The notes under the pieces are model-generated. The model was given only the letters and a program-made list of their open reading frames with translations. It made no database searches and was not told where the DNA came from. 64,000 nucleotides of DNA. It comes from Flavobacteriales bacterium (GTDB lineage Bacteria > Bacteroidota > Bacteroidia > Flavobacteriales_D > Sanyastnellaceae). Location: contig JAKVAX010000004.1 of the NCBI GenBank assembly GCA_022447625.1, positions 1 to 64,000 of the forward strand. The letters are read 5' to 3'. Shown here one piece after another: positions 23,735-33,390 of the stretch (its first letter is position 1; each line of letters begins with the position of its first letter). The position numbers were made by a program, and so were the translations under genes.

Positions 23735-26711
23735 GCAAAAGCTCAATCCGTGTGCCCTTGCTTTCTTGAGTGATGAACTCAAGTTTACCACCAATTTCCT
23801 TCATTCGTGTCATCATGTTTTTCATGCCGTAATGACCTTCCCGCTCTTTACCCGAGAATCCTACGCCATCATCTGAGAAATGCATGCGGATAGCGTCTGC
23901 TTCGGTGTTGACGTTAAATTGGAAATGTTCTGCATGGGCGTGCTTGATCGCATTGTTGGCCGCTTCCTGCAATACACGGAACATGTGAATGGCCTCGGAA
24001 GGATCTAGAATATGCTCGTGTATGATATCAGTTTTTGACTCAAATAACGGACGTTCACGATGAGCCAAGATTCGTCCCATGTAATCTTGAAAGCGAATGG
24101 AAAAATCTTCAATCTCAACGAAGTCTTGATTGATTGTCCAAATCGTATCTCGTAAGGTTTGCATGGTTCCGCGTGCAAAATCGCTGAGGTCATCAAGGTC
24201 AGCTTCAGGCTCTGTGCTTTTCCCGGCCGAGATTTTATAGCTCATGTTATCAAGCGATGTAATCACATGTGTGATCTGAGCTCCGATGTTATCATGAAGT
24301 TCCATAGAAATACGTTCACGTTCACGGTGCACGCGCTCAATCGCCTCACGCTTTAGAATCTCTTCTCTGAGCCTTCGCTGAGCTATATTACGCACAACCA
24401 TAATGATGACGAACACACCCGCGATGATCAGGACCACCAAGAACCAAGTAGTTTCCCAAAACGGAGGGTGCACTACAAGGGACACTTGTCGAATTTGTCC
24501 TACGGATTCAGCTGCTGCCCATCGTGTACCTATCTCAAGGTTAGATTCTCCATGAGGTAGGCTATTAAAGTTCAATTGGGTGCTTTGCTTTCCTGTACAA
24601 ATCCACTGCTCATGTTGGTCTAAACGGTAGCAGATTTCACAGTCTTGAACGCCGATTCCCGGTTGCGCAATCGAAAGCGTGATGTTTTCATCCTGTGGGT
24701 AAAGTTGTATAGCTTCAGGATACAACAAGCCACCTTGAACTTGACCTAATTGTTCTGAATTGAGTGGTTGGTAATTGAGTTGCACACTGGTGATCAACGC
24801 CGTGTGATCATTGCGCTTTTCCTTTTGGAAATCAGGCAATAGGAAATAACAACCATCCACACCTCCAAACCAGGGGATATCATTTACCATACCCCCGGCA
24901 TTCTGGCTATGCTCTAAGAACGGAATCCCTTGTTCGAGAACGAGATTAGATACCTGAAAATCTCCCTCAGTTCCATCGGTATTAATGATGCTCAAGCCTT
25001 CATTTGTGCATGCGATGAAAGATCCATGGGTCTCAACCATGTCATAAACTACTTCGTTCTTTAGCCCTTCTTCACCACCAACAACTTCGAATTGAATGGA
25101 GCCTCCGTTTTGATCAATGGCGATACCTCCACCCATGGTTGAAATCCACAAATCACGTGTACCGCTGAGGAATGAGTTGGTGACCACATGGAACGGGAGT
25201 TCATCGTTTCCCTCGCCTTCAACGAAAACACGTAAAGAAGCCTCATCGAGCTGGAGTTGATACAAGCCCATAATGCCAGGAAGCCAAAGCTGATTTCCAT
25301 CTACACGAAGACTCATACAGTAGTTTGACCCTTGCGCTTCAGGTGATAGGTCGGCTGGGAGAATGGTTTGAATCGTCCCATCGGCCTCGCGTATGAAAAC
25401 ACCATTAGTACTGCTCATGACCAACCTGCCGTCGTCCAATTGATCAATCATACTGATCCCTGGAACATCCCGAAACATATCCAAATCTTCGATCCATTGA
25501 CCATCTATCTGAGTGAAGCATTTTAATCCTTCGCTTCTAGTTCCGACCCACAAACGTGATTCATCCACGAATAAACACGTAGGGTGGAAACCTTCCAAGC
25601 GCTGAACCATTTTCATACGAGATTCAGGTTGAATAGTAGGAGAGAAGAAGTCAGCTTCCAGTTCGAAAACATTGATTCCTACCGTTGAACATACCAATAG
25701 CTGATTGTCGATCAACTCCACAGACCAAACGATAGGGTCATCAAGAATTTCACCGGGGATATGAAGAATCTGTGCACAGTTTGGGTCCCATCGGAATGCA
25801 CCGTAGCGATTCGTTCCCATCCAAACACTACCATCTTGGGATTGAAAGAATCCGCCGACATAATCGTTTTGAATGGATGCGTGATCCTTGTTGTAAAGCA
25901 CTGCAGGTGTTAAGCCATTGTCGCTCAGTGTATATAGGCCTTTGTTCGTGCCAAAAATGAACTCATCGCCTAACAAGCCAGCATCTTGAATGTCAATATT
26001 TTCAGCCGGTTCATACCTCCAGTCTTCGCCATCATAAATAGAAAGCAGGTCCTCGTTCCAGGCGAAAAGGTAATTGCCAGCTTCACTTAGATTGATGATA
26101 TCACTCAGACTAAATTGAGCGTGGAATGGAGAGATCCTGCCTTCGTCAAACAGATACAATGAATCTCCATTTGATAAAAGGGTTTGTCCCCTGTATGTCT
26201 CCAGTCGATTGTAACCTTCGTATCCAAGGAGAGAAGAAGCGGTGTATGCGGTATCAGAAGAACTTAGAAAGTATAATTGTCCAAAATGAAAGCTCAGAAT
26301 TCCGCCCTTGGTCTTCACGAGGTCTTGAACTGATTGATGGAAATCACCATCCTGGTCTGATGAGACATGTAGTTGATGAATCCTACCTGTATGTGGGTCT
26401 AAGCGGTTGAGTCCATGGCGCGTTCCAATCCAGATGATACCTTGATCATCTTCTACCATGTTGATCACAAAGTTGTCTGTGAGTCCGCTTCCGTCGCGTT
26501 TCCTTCTTAAGACCTCAAACTCTGAACCGTCATAACGGCAAAGTCCATCTTGAGTTCCAAACCACATCAACCCTTGCTGATCTTCAATGATGGCACCTAT
26601 GGTATTTTGATTTAAGCCGTCTTTGATGCTTAATGAAGAGAGTCTTATTCCACTTTGCGCTAGCGCGGAATAGGATAGGATGAACAGACAACTGATCAGT
26701 AACGAACGCAT
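23724..26711 (-). CDS. two-component-propeller sensor histidine kinase
   Basis: The protein has 995 residues from ATG 26709-26711; a TTG five codons upstream is less likely. A signal peptide (RSLLISCLFILSYSALAQSG) precedes a large periplasmic beta-propeller region (Reg_prop repeats such as QQGLMWFGTQDGLCRYDG and DQGIIWIGTRHGLNRLDP). A Y_Y_Y domain near residues 640-720 and one membrane helix (TTWFLVVLIIAGVFVIIMVV) follow. The kinase core is HisKA_3 with His about 806 in RISMELHDNIGAQ, and HATPase with EAANNAIKH and DDGVGF. It lacks a receiver. The ligand is unknown; propeller sensors often sense glycans but not only those. Confidence 0.93.
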   Translation of the reverse strand: MRSLLISCLFILSYSALAQSGIRLSSLSIKDGLNQNTIGAIIEDQQGLMWFGTQDGLCRYDGSEFEVLRRKRDGSGLTDNFVINMVEDDQGIIWIGTRHGLNRLDPHTGRIHQLHVSSDQDGDFHQSVQDLVKTKGGILSFHFGQLYFLSSSDTAYTASSLLGYEGYNRLETYRGQTLLSNGDSLYLFDEGRISPFHAQFSLSDIINLSEAGNYLFAWNEDLLSIYDGEDWRYEPAENIDIQDAGLLGDEFIFGTNKGLYTLSDNGLTPAVLYNKDHASIQNDYVGGFFQSQDGSVWMGTNRYGAFRWDPNCAQILHIPGEILDDPIVWSVELIDNQLLVCSTVGINVFELEADFFSPTIQPESRMKMVQRLEGFHPTCLFVDESRLWVGTRSEGLKCFTQIDGQWIEDLDMFRDVPGISMIDQLDDGRLVMSSTNGVFIREADGTIQTILPADLSPEAQGSNYCMSLRVDGNQLWLPGIMGLYQLQLDEASLRVFVEGEGNDELPFHVVTNSFLSGTRDLWISTMGGGIAIDQNGGSIQFEVVGGEEGLKNEVVYDMVETHGSFIACTNEGLSIINTDGTEGDFQVSNLVLEQGIPFLEHSQNAGGMVNDIPWFGGVDGCYFLLPDFQKEKRNDHTALITSVQLNYQPLNSEQLGQVQGGLLYPEAIQLYPQDENITLSIAQPGIGVQDCEICYRLDQHEQWICTGKQSTQLNFNSLPHGESNLEIGTRWAAAESVGQIRQVSLVVHPPFWETTWFLVVLIIAGVFVIIMVVRNIAQRRLREEILKREAIERVHRERERISMELHDNIGAQITHVITSLDNMSYKISAGKSTEPEADLDDLSDFARGTMQTLRDTIWTINQDFVEIEDFSIRFQDYMGRILAHRERPLFESKTDIIHEHILDPSEAIHMFRVLQEAANNAIKHAHAEHFQFNVNTEADAIRMHFSDDGVGFSGKEREGHYGMKNMMTRMKEIGGKLEFITQESKGTRIELLLPR
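26658..26670 (+). repeat. dispersed 13-mer copy (CGCTAGCGCGGAA)
   Basis: Exact G-variant on the plus strand. It encodes Ser-Ala-Leu-Ala at the predicted signal-peptide cleavage site of the histidine kinase. Confidence 0.8.
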
Positions 26712-26747
26712 GATGCAAGGTACCAACTTTTAAGGCGATACATCACT

Positions 26748-26755
26748 TACCTTTG
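26748..26755 (+). promoter_or_regulatory. TAnnTTTG -7 box 4 bases before sirtuin ATG
   Basis: TACCTTTG, then AGGC, then ATG at 26760. Octamer and spacing are the same as at ccmB, so a leaderless mRNA is predicted. Confidence 0.6.
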
Positions 26756-26759
26756 AGGC

Positions 26760-27440
26760 ATGAAAAGGATTGTTGTGATGAGTGGTGCTGGAATGAGCGC
26801 AGAAAGTGGAATACCAACTTTTCGTGGGTCAGACGGCCTCTGGGAAGGACATCGAATAGAAGAGGTGGCAACCCCTGAAGCTTGGCATGCAGACTACCGC
26901 AAGGTACTTGAGTTCTACAACTTCCGCCGCAAAGGTGTAATGGAGGCAGAACCAAATGAGGGTCATCTAGAACTGGCCCGAATGCAAGATGAATTTGATG
27001 TCCAAATTGTAACTCAAAACATCGATGATCTTCATGAACGCGCAGGCTCGATTAATGTTATGCACCTGCACGGAGAAATTATGAAGGCACGCAGTACTAT
27101 TGATTCTTCGCTCATTACCTCGCTTGATCATTGGGAGCTGAAAGATGGCGACCAATGTGAAAAGGGCAGTCAGCTGCGTCCACACATTGTTTGGTTTGGA
27201 GAAGCGGTGCCTATGATGGAGTCAGCTATCGCCATGGCGCAAACCGCAGATATATTCCTGGTAGTTGGGACGAGTCTACTGGTTTATCCGGCAGCCAGCC
27301 TTGTTAATTTTGTAAGGCCAGGAACTCCGATATATTTAATTGATCCAAATCTTCAAGGTATTGAAGGTTCGTCAGGCGTGACAGTATTCAATACTGGAGC
27401 GGTGGAAGGGATGAAGCTTTTCCGAGAAGCAATCAGCTGA
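26760..27440 (+). CDS. cobB: class III sirtuin, NAD-dependent lysine deacylase
   Basis: Sirtuins remove acyl groups from lysine using NAD. The 226 residues have GAGMSAESGIPTFRG (NAD loop), VTQNIDDLHERAG, catalytic His in HLHGEI, and GTSLLVYPAASL. The pair Tyr-x-x-Arg in EFYNFRR is the class III signature that favours succinyl or malonyl groups, as in CobB and SIRT5. The four zinc cysteines are missing: the usual Cys-x2-Cys region reads KARSTIDSS, and only one Cys (GDQCEKG) lies near the second pair. The gene is short and probably leaderless. It ends directly against the convergent dockerin-like gene. Confidence 0.9.
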   Translation: MKRIVVMSGAGMSAESGIPTFRGSDGLWEGHRIEEVATPEAWHADYRKVLEFYNFRRKGVMEAEPNEGHLELARMQDEFDVQIVTQNIDDLHERAGSINVMHLHGEIMKARSTIDSSLITSLDHWELKDGDQCEKGSQLRPHIVWFGEAVPMMESAIAMAQTADIFLVVGTSLLVYPAASLVNFVRPGTPIYLIDPNLQGIEGSSGVTVFNTGAVEGMKLFREAIS

Positions 27441-28226
27441 CTACATTCCGAAGTAATTCAGAATGATTAAGAGATCTGACACACCTACTTGGTTGTCGTT
27501 GTCATAATCTCCATCAGAACATCCTCCATTTACGGTATTCCCGATGTTGTTCAGAAAGGTCAAGAAATCCGCAGTATCGATCACACCATTGTCATTCTGA
27601 TCAATACAACTAGGGTCAAACATCATATCTGCCTGAATGAACTCACCATAAGAAGTGGTACTCCAATTCCCGTTGGCGTCTTGAGTTCTGATATACAAAT
27701 CATGCGATCCTGGAGCCAATTGTGTGGTTGGAATCTGCAAGGTAAGGTCAACATCAAGAATGTCAGGGTCAATATCTATGGGGAAACCATTCCCAAAACC
27801 AGGGTCTAGGTCGAAGAAGTACTCCAATTGAGCCAGAACAGGTCGTTCCGGTGCATCAAGAATGTTGAAGTCGATGATGAAGGGCAAACTGGTATTTCCT
27901 GCGGCGTCGAAAGCGACCAATGTTATCTGAACTCCTTGCGCTGAGGTAAAAGGCGCGATGGGGATGCTTACAGATACACTTGCATCAATTGCTGGGTTGA
28001 AGGAATCAAAGGTGACGATTCCCACACCAGGGTCAGGAAAGAGTTGATACTCGATAGAAGCAATCGGAGTTAATGGGTCAGCTGACAAGGTCTCGACAAA
28101 CAAAGGAAGGTAGAGCTCACCCAGGGTGACCTCGTCATCATATTCCACATTGATAATCTGTGGGATTTGGGCGTTGATCTGAATCGCACAAACCAAGGCA
28201 AAAATGAAGCTTAGTAGAACTCTCAT
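27441..28226 (-). CDS. secreted protein with dockerin-like C-terminus
   Basis: The protein has 261 residues with a signal peptide (RVLLSFIFALVCAIQINAQ). The middle contains two similar beta-sandwich segments (PIASIEYQLFPDPGVGIVTF and AQLEYFFDLDPGFGNGFPID), which look like a Bacteroidota 'EYFFDxDPGxGxG' repeat. The last ~55 residues carry two dockerin-type calcium loops, DQNDNGVIDTADFLTFL and DYDNDNQVGVSDLLIILNYF, each with a D-x-N/D-x-D pattern. A type I dockerin would need a cohesin partner, and none is visible here, so a structural calcium-binding role is as likely. It is joined to the beta-helix gene by a TAATG junction. Confidence 0.75.
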   Translation of the reverse strand: MRVLLSFIFALVCAIQINAQIPQIINVEYDDEVTLGELYLPLFVETLSADPLTPIASIEYQLFPDPGVGIVTFDSFNPAIDASVSVSIPIAPFTSAQGVQITLVAFDAAGNTSLPFIIDFNILDAPERPVLAQLEYFFDLDPGFGNGFPIDIDPDILDVDLTLQIPTTQLAPGSHDLYIRTQDANGNWSTTSYGEFIQADMMFDPSCIDQNDNGVIDTADFLTFLNNIGNTVNGGCSDGDYDNDNQVGVSDLLIILNYFGM

Positions 28227-29251
28227 TATTTGTTGGTTTTAGTTTTGATCTGGATTTCTAGATCGCCGTCACTTGAAGTCTCTTGCTCGTAGAAATAGAT
28301 CGAAGGAATTGGTGGCATACCTGACAGTACATAGCTGAACTGTCCTCCGAAGATCCCCACGTCTGTGCCATCGCTTCCTGCATTAAGTAATGCGTTTGGA
28401 ATGTCTGTTCTTAAGCCAAATTGGGCATCTCTGCTCGCAATCGAAAGTACTTCGAAGGTGCTATCTGTTTCCACAATATTATCGGTGGGCTGGTAGAGCG
28501 AAAGGAAGGAATTCTCTGCAAAATTGCTACTCGCTGCTATGTTCGTTGAGAGTGGATCAATGACGCTTTCTTCAAAGACATTGTTGTCTAGTTGCACGTT
28601 ATTAAGCAACACTGTCGCAGAGCCGTAAAAAACATTATTGTAAATCATCGCAGCAGAAGAGGCTGAAATAATCAAGTTCGTGGCGGTGGGGTCGCCGAGA
28701 ATGTCTGTTTCATTCCACAAAAGGTTATTATGGAACTTCATGCTAATACTATTGACAACATCTACGAGATCAGGAACTGTTGCCCGCATGTAGTTCTGAC
28801 GCACGATGTTAAACTTCGTTGGACCAGCGTCACCAACAGTGAGGGTACTCGAGACATAGTTGCGTTCAAAAACGACACTATTCGCATTGATTCGAGCATC
28901 AGTGATTGAAAGTCCACTGACCACAACGCCATTTGCAGTGATATTGATTGGCCCAAGCTGGCTGGCACGAATATCTGCTTGATTCCCTGGATTATCTACG
29001 AGGAAGAAGCCTGTACCGTAAATGACGAGCTCTATGTTGATCTCGACCTCGGCAACATTATAGGCCACGTCGGAGTGCTCGATGACAAGGGTGTCTCCAG
29101 CAGCGCTTCCCGCGATAGCGGAGGCTAAATCCGTGAAGTCAGCACTGACTCCTGGGTTATTGTTCACTCGGTACCTTGACTGCGCTGAAGCATAGTTAGT
29201 CAAGACAACAAAAAAGCATACCACGAGGCATGCTGCGATTTGTCTATACAT
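28226..29251 (-). CDS. secreted parallel beta-helix protein
   Basis: The protein has 341 residues with a signal peptide ending near TNYASAQ. The body has the repeating short-strand pattern of a right-handed beta-helix (GPINITANGVVVSGLSITDA, INANSVVFERNYVSST, SMKFHNNLLWNETDI, MIYNNVFYGSATVLLNNVQL). It resembles pectate-lyase-like or NosD-like repeats, but no catalytic motif can be assigned. The N-terminus VNNNPGVSADFTDLASAIAG is the usual start of such folds. It is translationally coupled to the dockerin-like protein, so the two may act together at the surface. A near copy of the 13-mer (one mismatch) lies at 29109-29121. Confidence 0.75.
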   Translation of the reverse strand: MYRQIAACLVVCFFVVLTNYASAQSRYRVNNNPGVSADFTDLASAIAGSAAGDTLVIEHSDVAYNVAEVEINIELVIYGTGFFLVDNPGNQADIRASQLGPINITANGVVVSGLSITDARINANSVVFERNYVSSTLTVGDAGPTKFNIVRQNYMRATVPDLVDVVNSISMKFHNNLLWNETDILGDPTATNLIISASSAAMIYNNVFYGSATVLLNNVQLDNNVFEESVIDPLSTNIAASSNFAENSFLSLYQPTDNIVETDSTFEVLSIASRDAQFGLRTDIPNALLNAGSDGTDVGIFGGQFSYVLSGMPPIPSIYFYEQETSSDGDLEIQIKTKTNK

Positions 29252-29261
29252 AGCAAAGAGG

Positions 29262-29269
29262 CAAAGTTA
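29262..29269 (-). promoter_or_regulatory. TAnnTTTG -7 box upstream of the beta-helix gene
   Basis: TAACTTTG on the minus strand, 10 bases before the ATG. It predicts a leader of only a few bases. Confidence 0.5.
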
Positions 29270-29338
29270 GTTACCCGAATATACTAATTTTGAGTCGATT
29301 GAACGGTATAAATGAATGATTGGTCGATAAGATTCGCT

Positions 29339-32300
29339 CTAAATGATGCTGCGGTGGTTTTGGTGTAACAATGACAAAAAGCGCGGATTTGGACGCATTG
29401 AGTGATCTGAATCAGCGAATTCTTCCTTGAATCCTATCAGCCAATACATATCGAGCTTTCCTTTGCCTTTCACTTCAATTTTCCCTCGATATTCACATTG
29501 GAAATATTCCTGAACTAAGTCATGTGTGTATGCTGTAATATTGATACGCCCCGCTTCACTTTCTGATTCCATTCGAGAAGCGGTGTTCACGGTATCACCC
29601 CAAATATCATAGGCGAACTTTTTCTTTCCAACAACTCCAGCAATGACCTGACCACTGTTGATCCCAATTCGAAGATCCCAAGGTTCTTTGCCAGACTTAC
29701 TTCGTTCGATATTGATTTCTTGAGCTTTCTCAAGCATGTAGAGTGCAAAAGCACATACACGCATGGCATGAGTATCACTTTTGGCTGGGAGACCTGCAGC
29801 ACACATGTAAGCATCTCCGATGGTCTTTATCTTTTCGATCTTCAAATCACCAAGCCCTTCATCCCATGCCTGGAAGTAGCTGTCAAGGATCATCACCAAT
29901 TCATTCGGATCCATGGTCTGTGTCCGACTTGTAAACCCTGCAAAATCACTGAAGAGAACACTGACGTTTTCGTATGTCTGAGTTTGAGCCTTTCCGTTCT
30001 CTTTCAGCTCGTCAGCAGTTCTTTTCGGAAGAATATTCAAAAGTAGATTCTCTGCTTTCTTTCGCTCATGGTTCACCTGCATGGTACGTGTGGCCACCTT
30101 TTCCTCGAGCTCCTCATTCTCGATTCTCAAACGATAGGTTCGCCATCTCACAAAAAGGTATATCGTTATAGCACCAAGAATGATACATGTAACAAGGAAC
30201 CAAGTGGTCTTCCAGTAAGGTTGATCAATGGTAAACCAGTAATCTTCTGTCGGACCAATATGACCGTCGGAGCCGACAGCTCGAACTTGAAATTTATACT
30301 CCCCTGGGGGAATGCTCTGGTAAGTGGTGGAACGTACCTTCGAAGGCTTTGACCAATCTCTATCAACCCCTTCCAGAAAGTAAGAGAAGTGTACCTCACG
30401 CTCGTCGAGCCAATCAAAACCATCGAAATGAAAGGTCAAGTGGTTCTGATCATAACCAAAGAACGGATTCCAGGGAATTTCATAGTTGTTCTGAATAGCC
30501 TCAAAATGGATATAGTCAGCATCCAATGTGCTCATGGCTTTGCGCTCCTGAGCCCGTTCCTCAATCAGCGTGTCGCGCCAGTTTATTTCTTTGCCATATA
30601 GGTCTACGTTCTCTACGAAAGCCCAAGGCTCAAAATGACGTTCAGGCGCATTCTCAGTATGGAATGAAAACAGGGTGTTGTCACCTAACCAGAGTTGTTC
30701 GCTTTCATCTACCGTGACTGCCGCTCCCTGAGAAAGGAACTTGATTGGAATCTCTTTGTTTGCCTCAAATAGGCGAATAATATCATTCGATTTGGTGTTG
30801 AATTGGACAAGTCCTTTTCGAGTGCTGAAGTAGATGGTGTTTGCCTCACTTGCTTCATGTATATGTAGCACCTGCAAATCTGGAAATTTCGACGTGTATT
30901 GTTCAAAGGAATCAGGATTCACCGAGGTAAAACCTTCCTTTTTTAAGTCGATAAAATTTACGGAATACAAGCCCCCGCCATTCGTGCCAATCCACAGCGT
31001 CGAATCCTCAATATGAACGCTTGATAATACACTCGATGCAGAGAATACTTCCGAGCCTATAGTATGAAAGGAAGCACCTTCTTCAGGGGAAAGAATGGAA
31101 AGGCCATCCGCGGTCGCGCACCAGGCGTGTCCTTCATCGTCCATTTCAATATCGTAAATCGTATTACTTCTCAACCCATGTCCCTTGTTCAGCGTAATGA
31201 TGGAATCTTCTTCGAATACAAGAAGTCCGGCAGAAGTGGCAATGGCCAGCGCATTGGGATAGGCGGGGAGTTCAACGACATCATAGGTGTTCAAAAAGCG
31301 ATCCTCGTCTGGGACAAGCGTTCGCAGATTTTCGTCATAAATCAGTATCTCGGCATTTGTCCCCAGAATCAGAGATTGATCAAATGGAGATTCGCCAATG
31401 TATGATATGCTACGACCAATAGAAGGGTACGAGGTGGGCTCCAATGAACCATTCTGATACGATCGAATTTCACCCATTTCATCTGAGACCAAGACTTCTC
31501 CAGAACGTAATTTGGTGACAGCTTTAGTGGTTTGATCAATGCCTTCTTGTGTTTGAGGCTGAATAGCTTGAAAAGCTTCGTTTTCTAGTTTAATCAATCC
31601 ACTCGCGATACTTCCAAACCAAACATTGCCTTGTGGATCAACTGCGACACCGGTTTTCTTCCCTTCTGGAATGCCTTCGGTCTTGCCGTAAGCGGTTAAG
31701 GTACCGTCGGCATATTTCACGAGTTCGCCTTCCAGTGTAGTTAACCAAATGTCATCTCCGTTGCGGTTGTGATAGCCTTTGAACTCTTGCGTAGCAGAGA
31801 AATACTTGGTTCCAATAATTCCGTCTGATAGCTCGGAGATTTGACCGTTTGATACCAAGGCTAAGCCCTGATTTGTCACCACTAACATCCCGTGAGGAGT
31901 GGGAAGTATCGATCGGATAGTTCCGGCAGGGATACCATCATCTTCGCCTAAATACCGCCATGAGCCTCCTTCATTGATGGAGATGTTTCCGGTCCATGAT
32001 CCATACCAAAGGCTGCCTTCTTCATCTTGCGCTATCGCGGAAGTGGTGTTCCCCTTAGGCTGATTGTCATCTTGATAGAACGAAATCTGGTCTCCTTCAA
32101 TACAAAAGACACCTAGCTTGTTGGTCCCGAACCAAATACGTCCTTGGTCATCGGGGAAAATGCTCAACACCTTCATACGTTCTCCTGGGAGTCCCGATTT
32201 ATCGGAGTATTCTGTAAAATGTTGGCCGTTGTATTTAATAATGCCGTGTCCTGCCGTACCGATCCAGAGGTTTCCTTCCTCGTCGTTCGCGAAGCAGTTA

Positions 32301-32632
32301 ATGTTCTTATCTGTGAAACAGGGAAGATGGCTATACACTTTGAATCTCACACCATCGAAACTGACCAGTTGGCCTTTAAATCCTCCAATCCATAGCAACC
32401 CACGGTTGTCAAAGTGGAGACTCAGTACAATGTTGATGGGTAGGTTCTGATCTTGGCTTAGTTGATGAAATGGAAACTGCGTGCGATCATCAAATCGCAT
32501 GCTCTCGCTCTCGATTACTTGAGAGGGGGAGATATCGTATTGTATTCCTTCTATTGGAAACACCGCAGTCTGAGCGCTTGAACTCATCGAGAGTAGAAGT
32601 CCGAGAAAGAGATATGTGATTTTGTGTAGCAC
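29339..32632 (-). CDS. two-component-propeller sensor with class III adenylate cyclase output
   Basis: The 1097-residue protein starts at GTG 32630-32632, with a signal peptide to about SSSAQ. The periplasmic part has Reg_prop blades (DEGNLWIGTAGHGIIKYNG, DQGRIWFGTNKLGVF) and a Y_Y_Y domain. One membrane helix (TTWFLVTCIILGAITIYLFV) and a coiled coil (RLRIENEELEEKVATRT) lead to the cyclase domain (about 866-1075). Metal ligands are in FSDFAGF (D896) and GDAYM (D940). The purine-specifying residues are Lys in KIKTIG (K936) and Asp in YDIWGD (D1009), the adenylate-cyclase pair, with Asn and Arg in DTVNTASRM. Periplasmic signals would thus set cAMP levels. Confidence 0.92.
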   Translation of the reverse strand: MLHKITYLFLGLLLSMSSSAQTAVFPIEGIQYDISPSQVIESESMRFDDRTQFPFHQLSQDQNLPINIVLSLHFDNRGLLWIGGFKGQLVSFDGVRFKVYSHLPCFTDKNINCFANDEEGNLWIGTAGHGIIKYNGQHFTEYSDKSGLPGERMKVLSIFPDDQGRIWFGTNKLGVFCIEGDQISFYQDDNQPKGNTTSAIAQDEEGSLWYGSWTGNISINEGGSWRYLGEDDGIPAGTIRSILPTPHGMLVVTNQGLALVSNGQISELSDGIIGTKYFSATQEFKGYHNRNGDDIWLTTLEGELVKYADGTLTAYGKTEGIPEGKKTGVAVDPQGNVWFGSIASGLIKLENEAFQAIQPQTQEGIDQTTKAVTKLRSGEVLVSDEMGEIRSYQNGSLEPTSYPSIGRSISYIGESPFDQSLILGTNAEILIYDENLRTLVPDEDRFLNTYDVVELPAYPNALAIATSAGLLVFEEDSIITLNKGHGLRSNTIYDIEMDDEGHAWCATADGLSILSPEEGASFHTIGSEVFSASSVLSSVHIEDSTLWIGTNGGGLYSVNFIDLKKEGFTSVNPDSFEQYTSKFPDLQVLHIHEASEANTIYFSTRKGLVQFNTKSNDIIRLFEANKEIPIKFLSQGAAVTVDESEQLWLGDNTLFSFHTENAPERHFEPWAFVENVDLYGKEINWRDTLIEERAQERKAMSTLDADYIHFEAIQNNYEIPWNPFFGYDQNHLTFHFDGFDWLDEREVHFSYFLEGVDRDWSKPSKVRSTTYQSIPPGEYKFQVRAVGSDGHIGPTEDYWFTIDQPYWKTTWFLVTCIILGAITIYLFVRWRTYRLRIENEELEEKVATRTMQVNHERKKAENLLLNILPKRTADELKENGKAQTQTYENVSVLFSDFAGFTSRTQTMDPNELVMILDSYFQAWDEGLGDLKIEKIKTIGDAYMCAAGLPAKSDTHAMRVCAFALYMLEKAQEINIERSKSGKEPWDLRIGINSGQVIAGVVGKKKFAYDIWGDTVNTASRMESESEAGRINITAYTHDLVQEYFQCEYRGKIEVKGKGKLDMYWLIGFKEEFADSDHSMRPNPRFLSLLHQNHRSII
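32030..32042 (+). repeat. dispersed 13-mer copy (CGCTATCGCGGAA)
   Basis: Exact T-variant on the plus strand, inside the propeller-cyclase gene, read there as Ser-Ala-Ile-Ala. Confidence 0.8.
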
Positions 32633-32681
32633 GAAGGCAAGGTTTCCTTCGCTAATCTACTAAGCTTCCGAGAAACTGGAG

Positions 32682-33302
32682 TTAATTCGAGGCAACGTTG
32701 TACTCTGAGAGTTGAACAGGAATAATCCCAAGTTCAATTTCACGTACGATTCGCTCAATCGGCCAGTCTTCACCATAGGGATCGTAATCGTCCTTGAGGT
32801 TATGGCCGAAGATTCGTGCCACACTTTGCCACATAAAAGCGGAGAAACTTCCTTTGAGCTCATCGATGAGTTCGAATGACGTGTCGCCTGTCTGGCGATC
32901 AATAAGTTTAATGAGAATAATACCTTCAGAAACGGTCATTTTGCGAAGCTCTCCCTCAAACTGATCCTTGAGTTTCGATTCGCACTCTTTCAAATAGTGA
33001 CGTTGATCCGATTTGTTGTCCATCGCCATCAAATCCGTTTCGTACTCCTTCATTAAGAGACCAGCGGTATAGGCGTATGGATAGACCTTCACAACCTTTT
33101 CTTCGAGACGATGCTTTTTGCGAATAGAGCAGCTTGATTCACCGTCTTTACTGCCTGCGATCACGGCCAAATCAAGGTTTACGACAGCCAAAGTGTCTCC
33201 ATCAACCACCTCTTTTTCGCAAAGGTGACCAACAGCAGTAGAACGTTGCGCTTGTAGAGAAACAGCGGCAACAAGCGATATGACCAGTAGTAAGATTCGC
33301 AT
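32682..33302 (-). CDS. DUF4294 secreted protein
   Basis: The protein has 206 residues with a signal peptide (RILLLVISLVAAVSLQAQ). The DUF4294 features are KVVKVYPYAYTAGLLMKEY, a charged helix (YLKECESKLKDQFEGELRKM), then EGIILIKLIDRQTGDTSFEL and the C-terminal AFMWQSVARIFGHNLKDDYD with a short acidic end. The domain is restricted to Bacteroidota and is of unknown function; a Cys in CESKL and another in SSCSIRKK are not clearly catalytic. It stands 49 bp upstream of the propeller cyclase on the same strand, so co-transcription is possible. Confidence 0.85.
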   Translation of the reverse strand: MRILLLVISLVAAVSLQAQRSTAVGHLCEKEVVDGDTLAVVNLDLAVIAGSKDGESSCSIRKKHRLEEKVVKVYPYAYTAGLLMKEYETDLMAMDNKSDQRHYLKECESKLKDQFEGELRKMTVSEGIILIKLIDRQTGDTSFELIDELKGSFSAFMWQSVARIFGHNLKDDYDPYGEDWPIERIVREIELGIIPVQLSEYNVASN

Positions 33303-33390
33303 ACCTCGTTAACGAAAGATACGAAGCTTTGGTCTCAGAGTTCCGTTTTGAATTGCCAAATAATGGGAATCCGAAGCTAGAAATCAGCGA

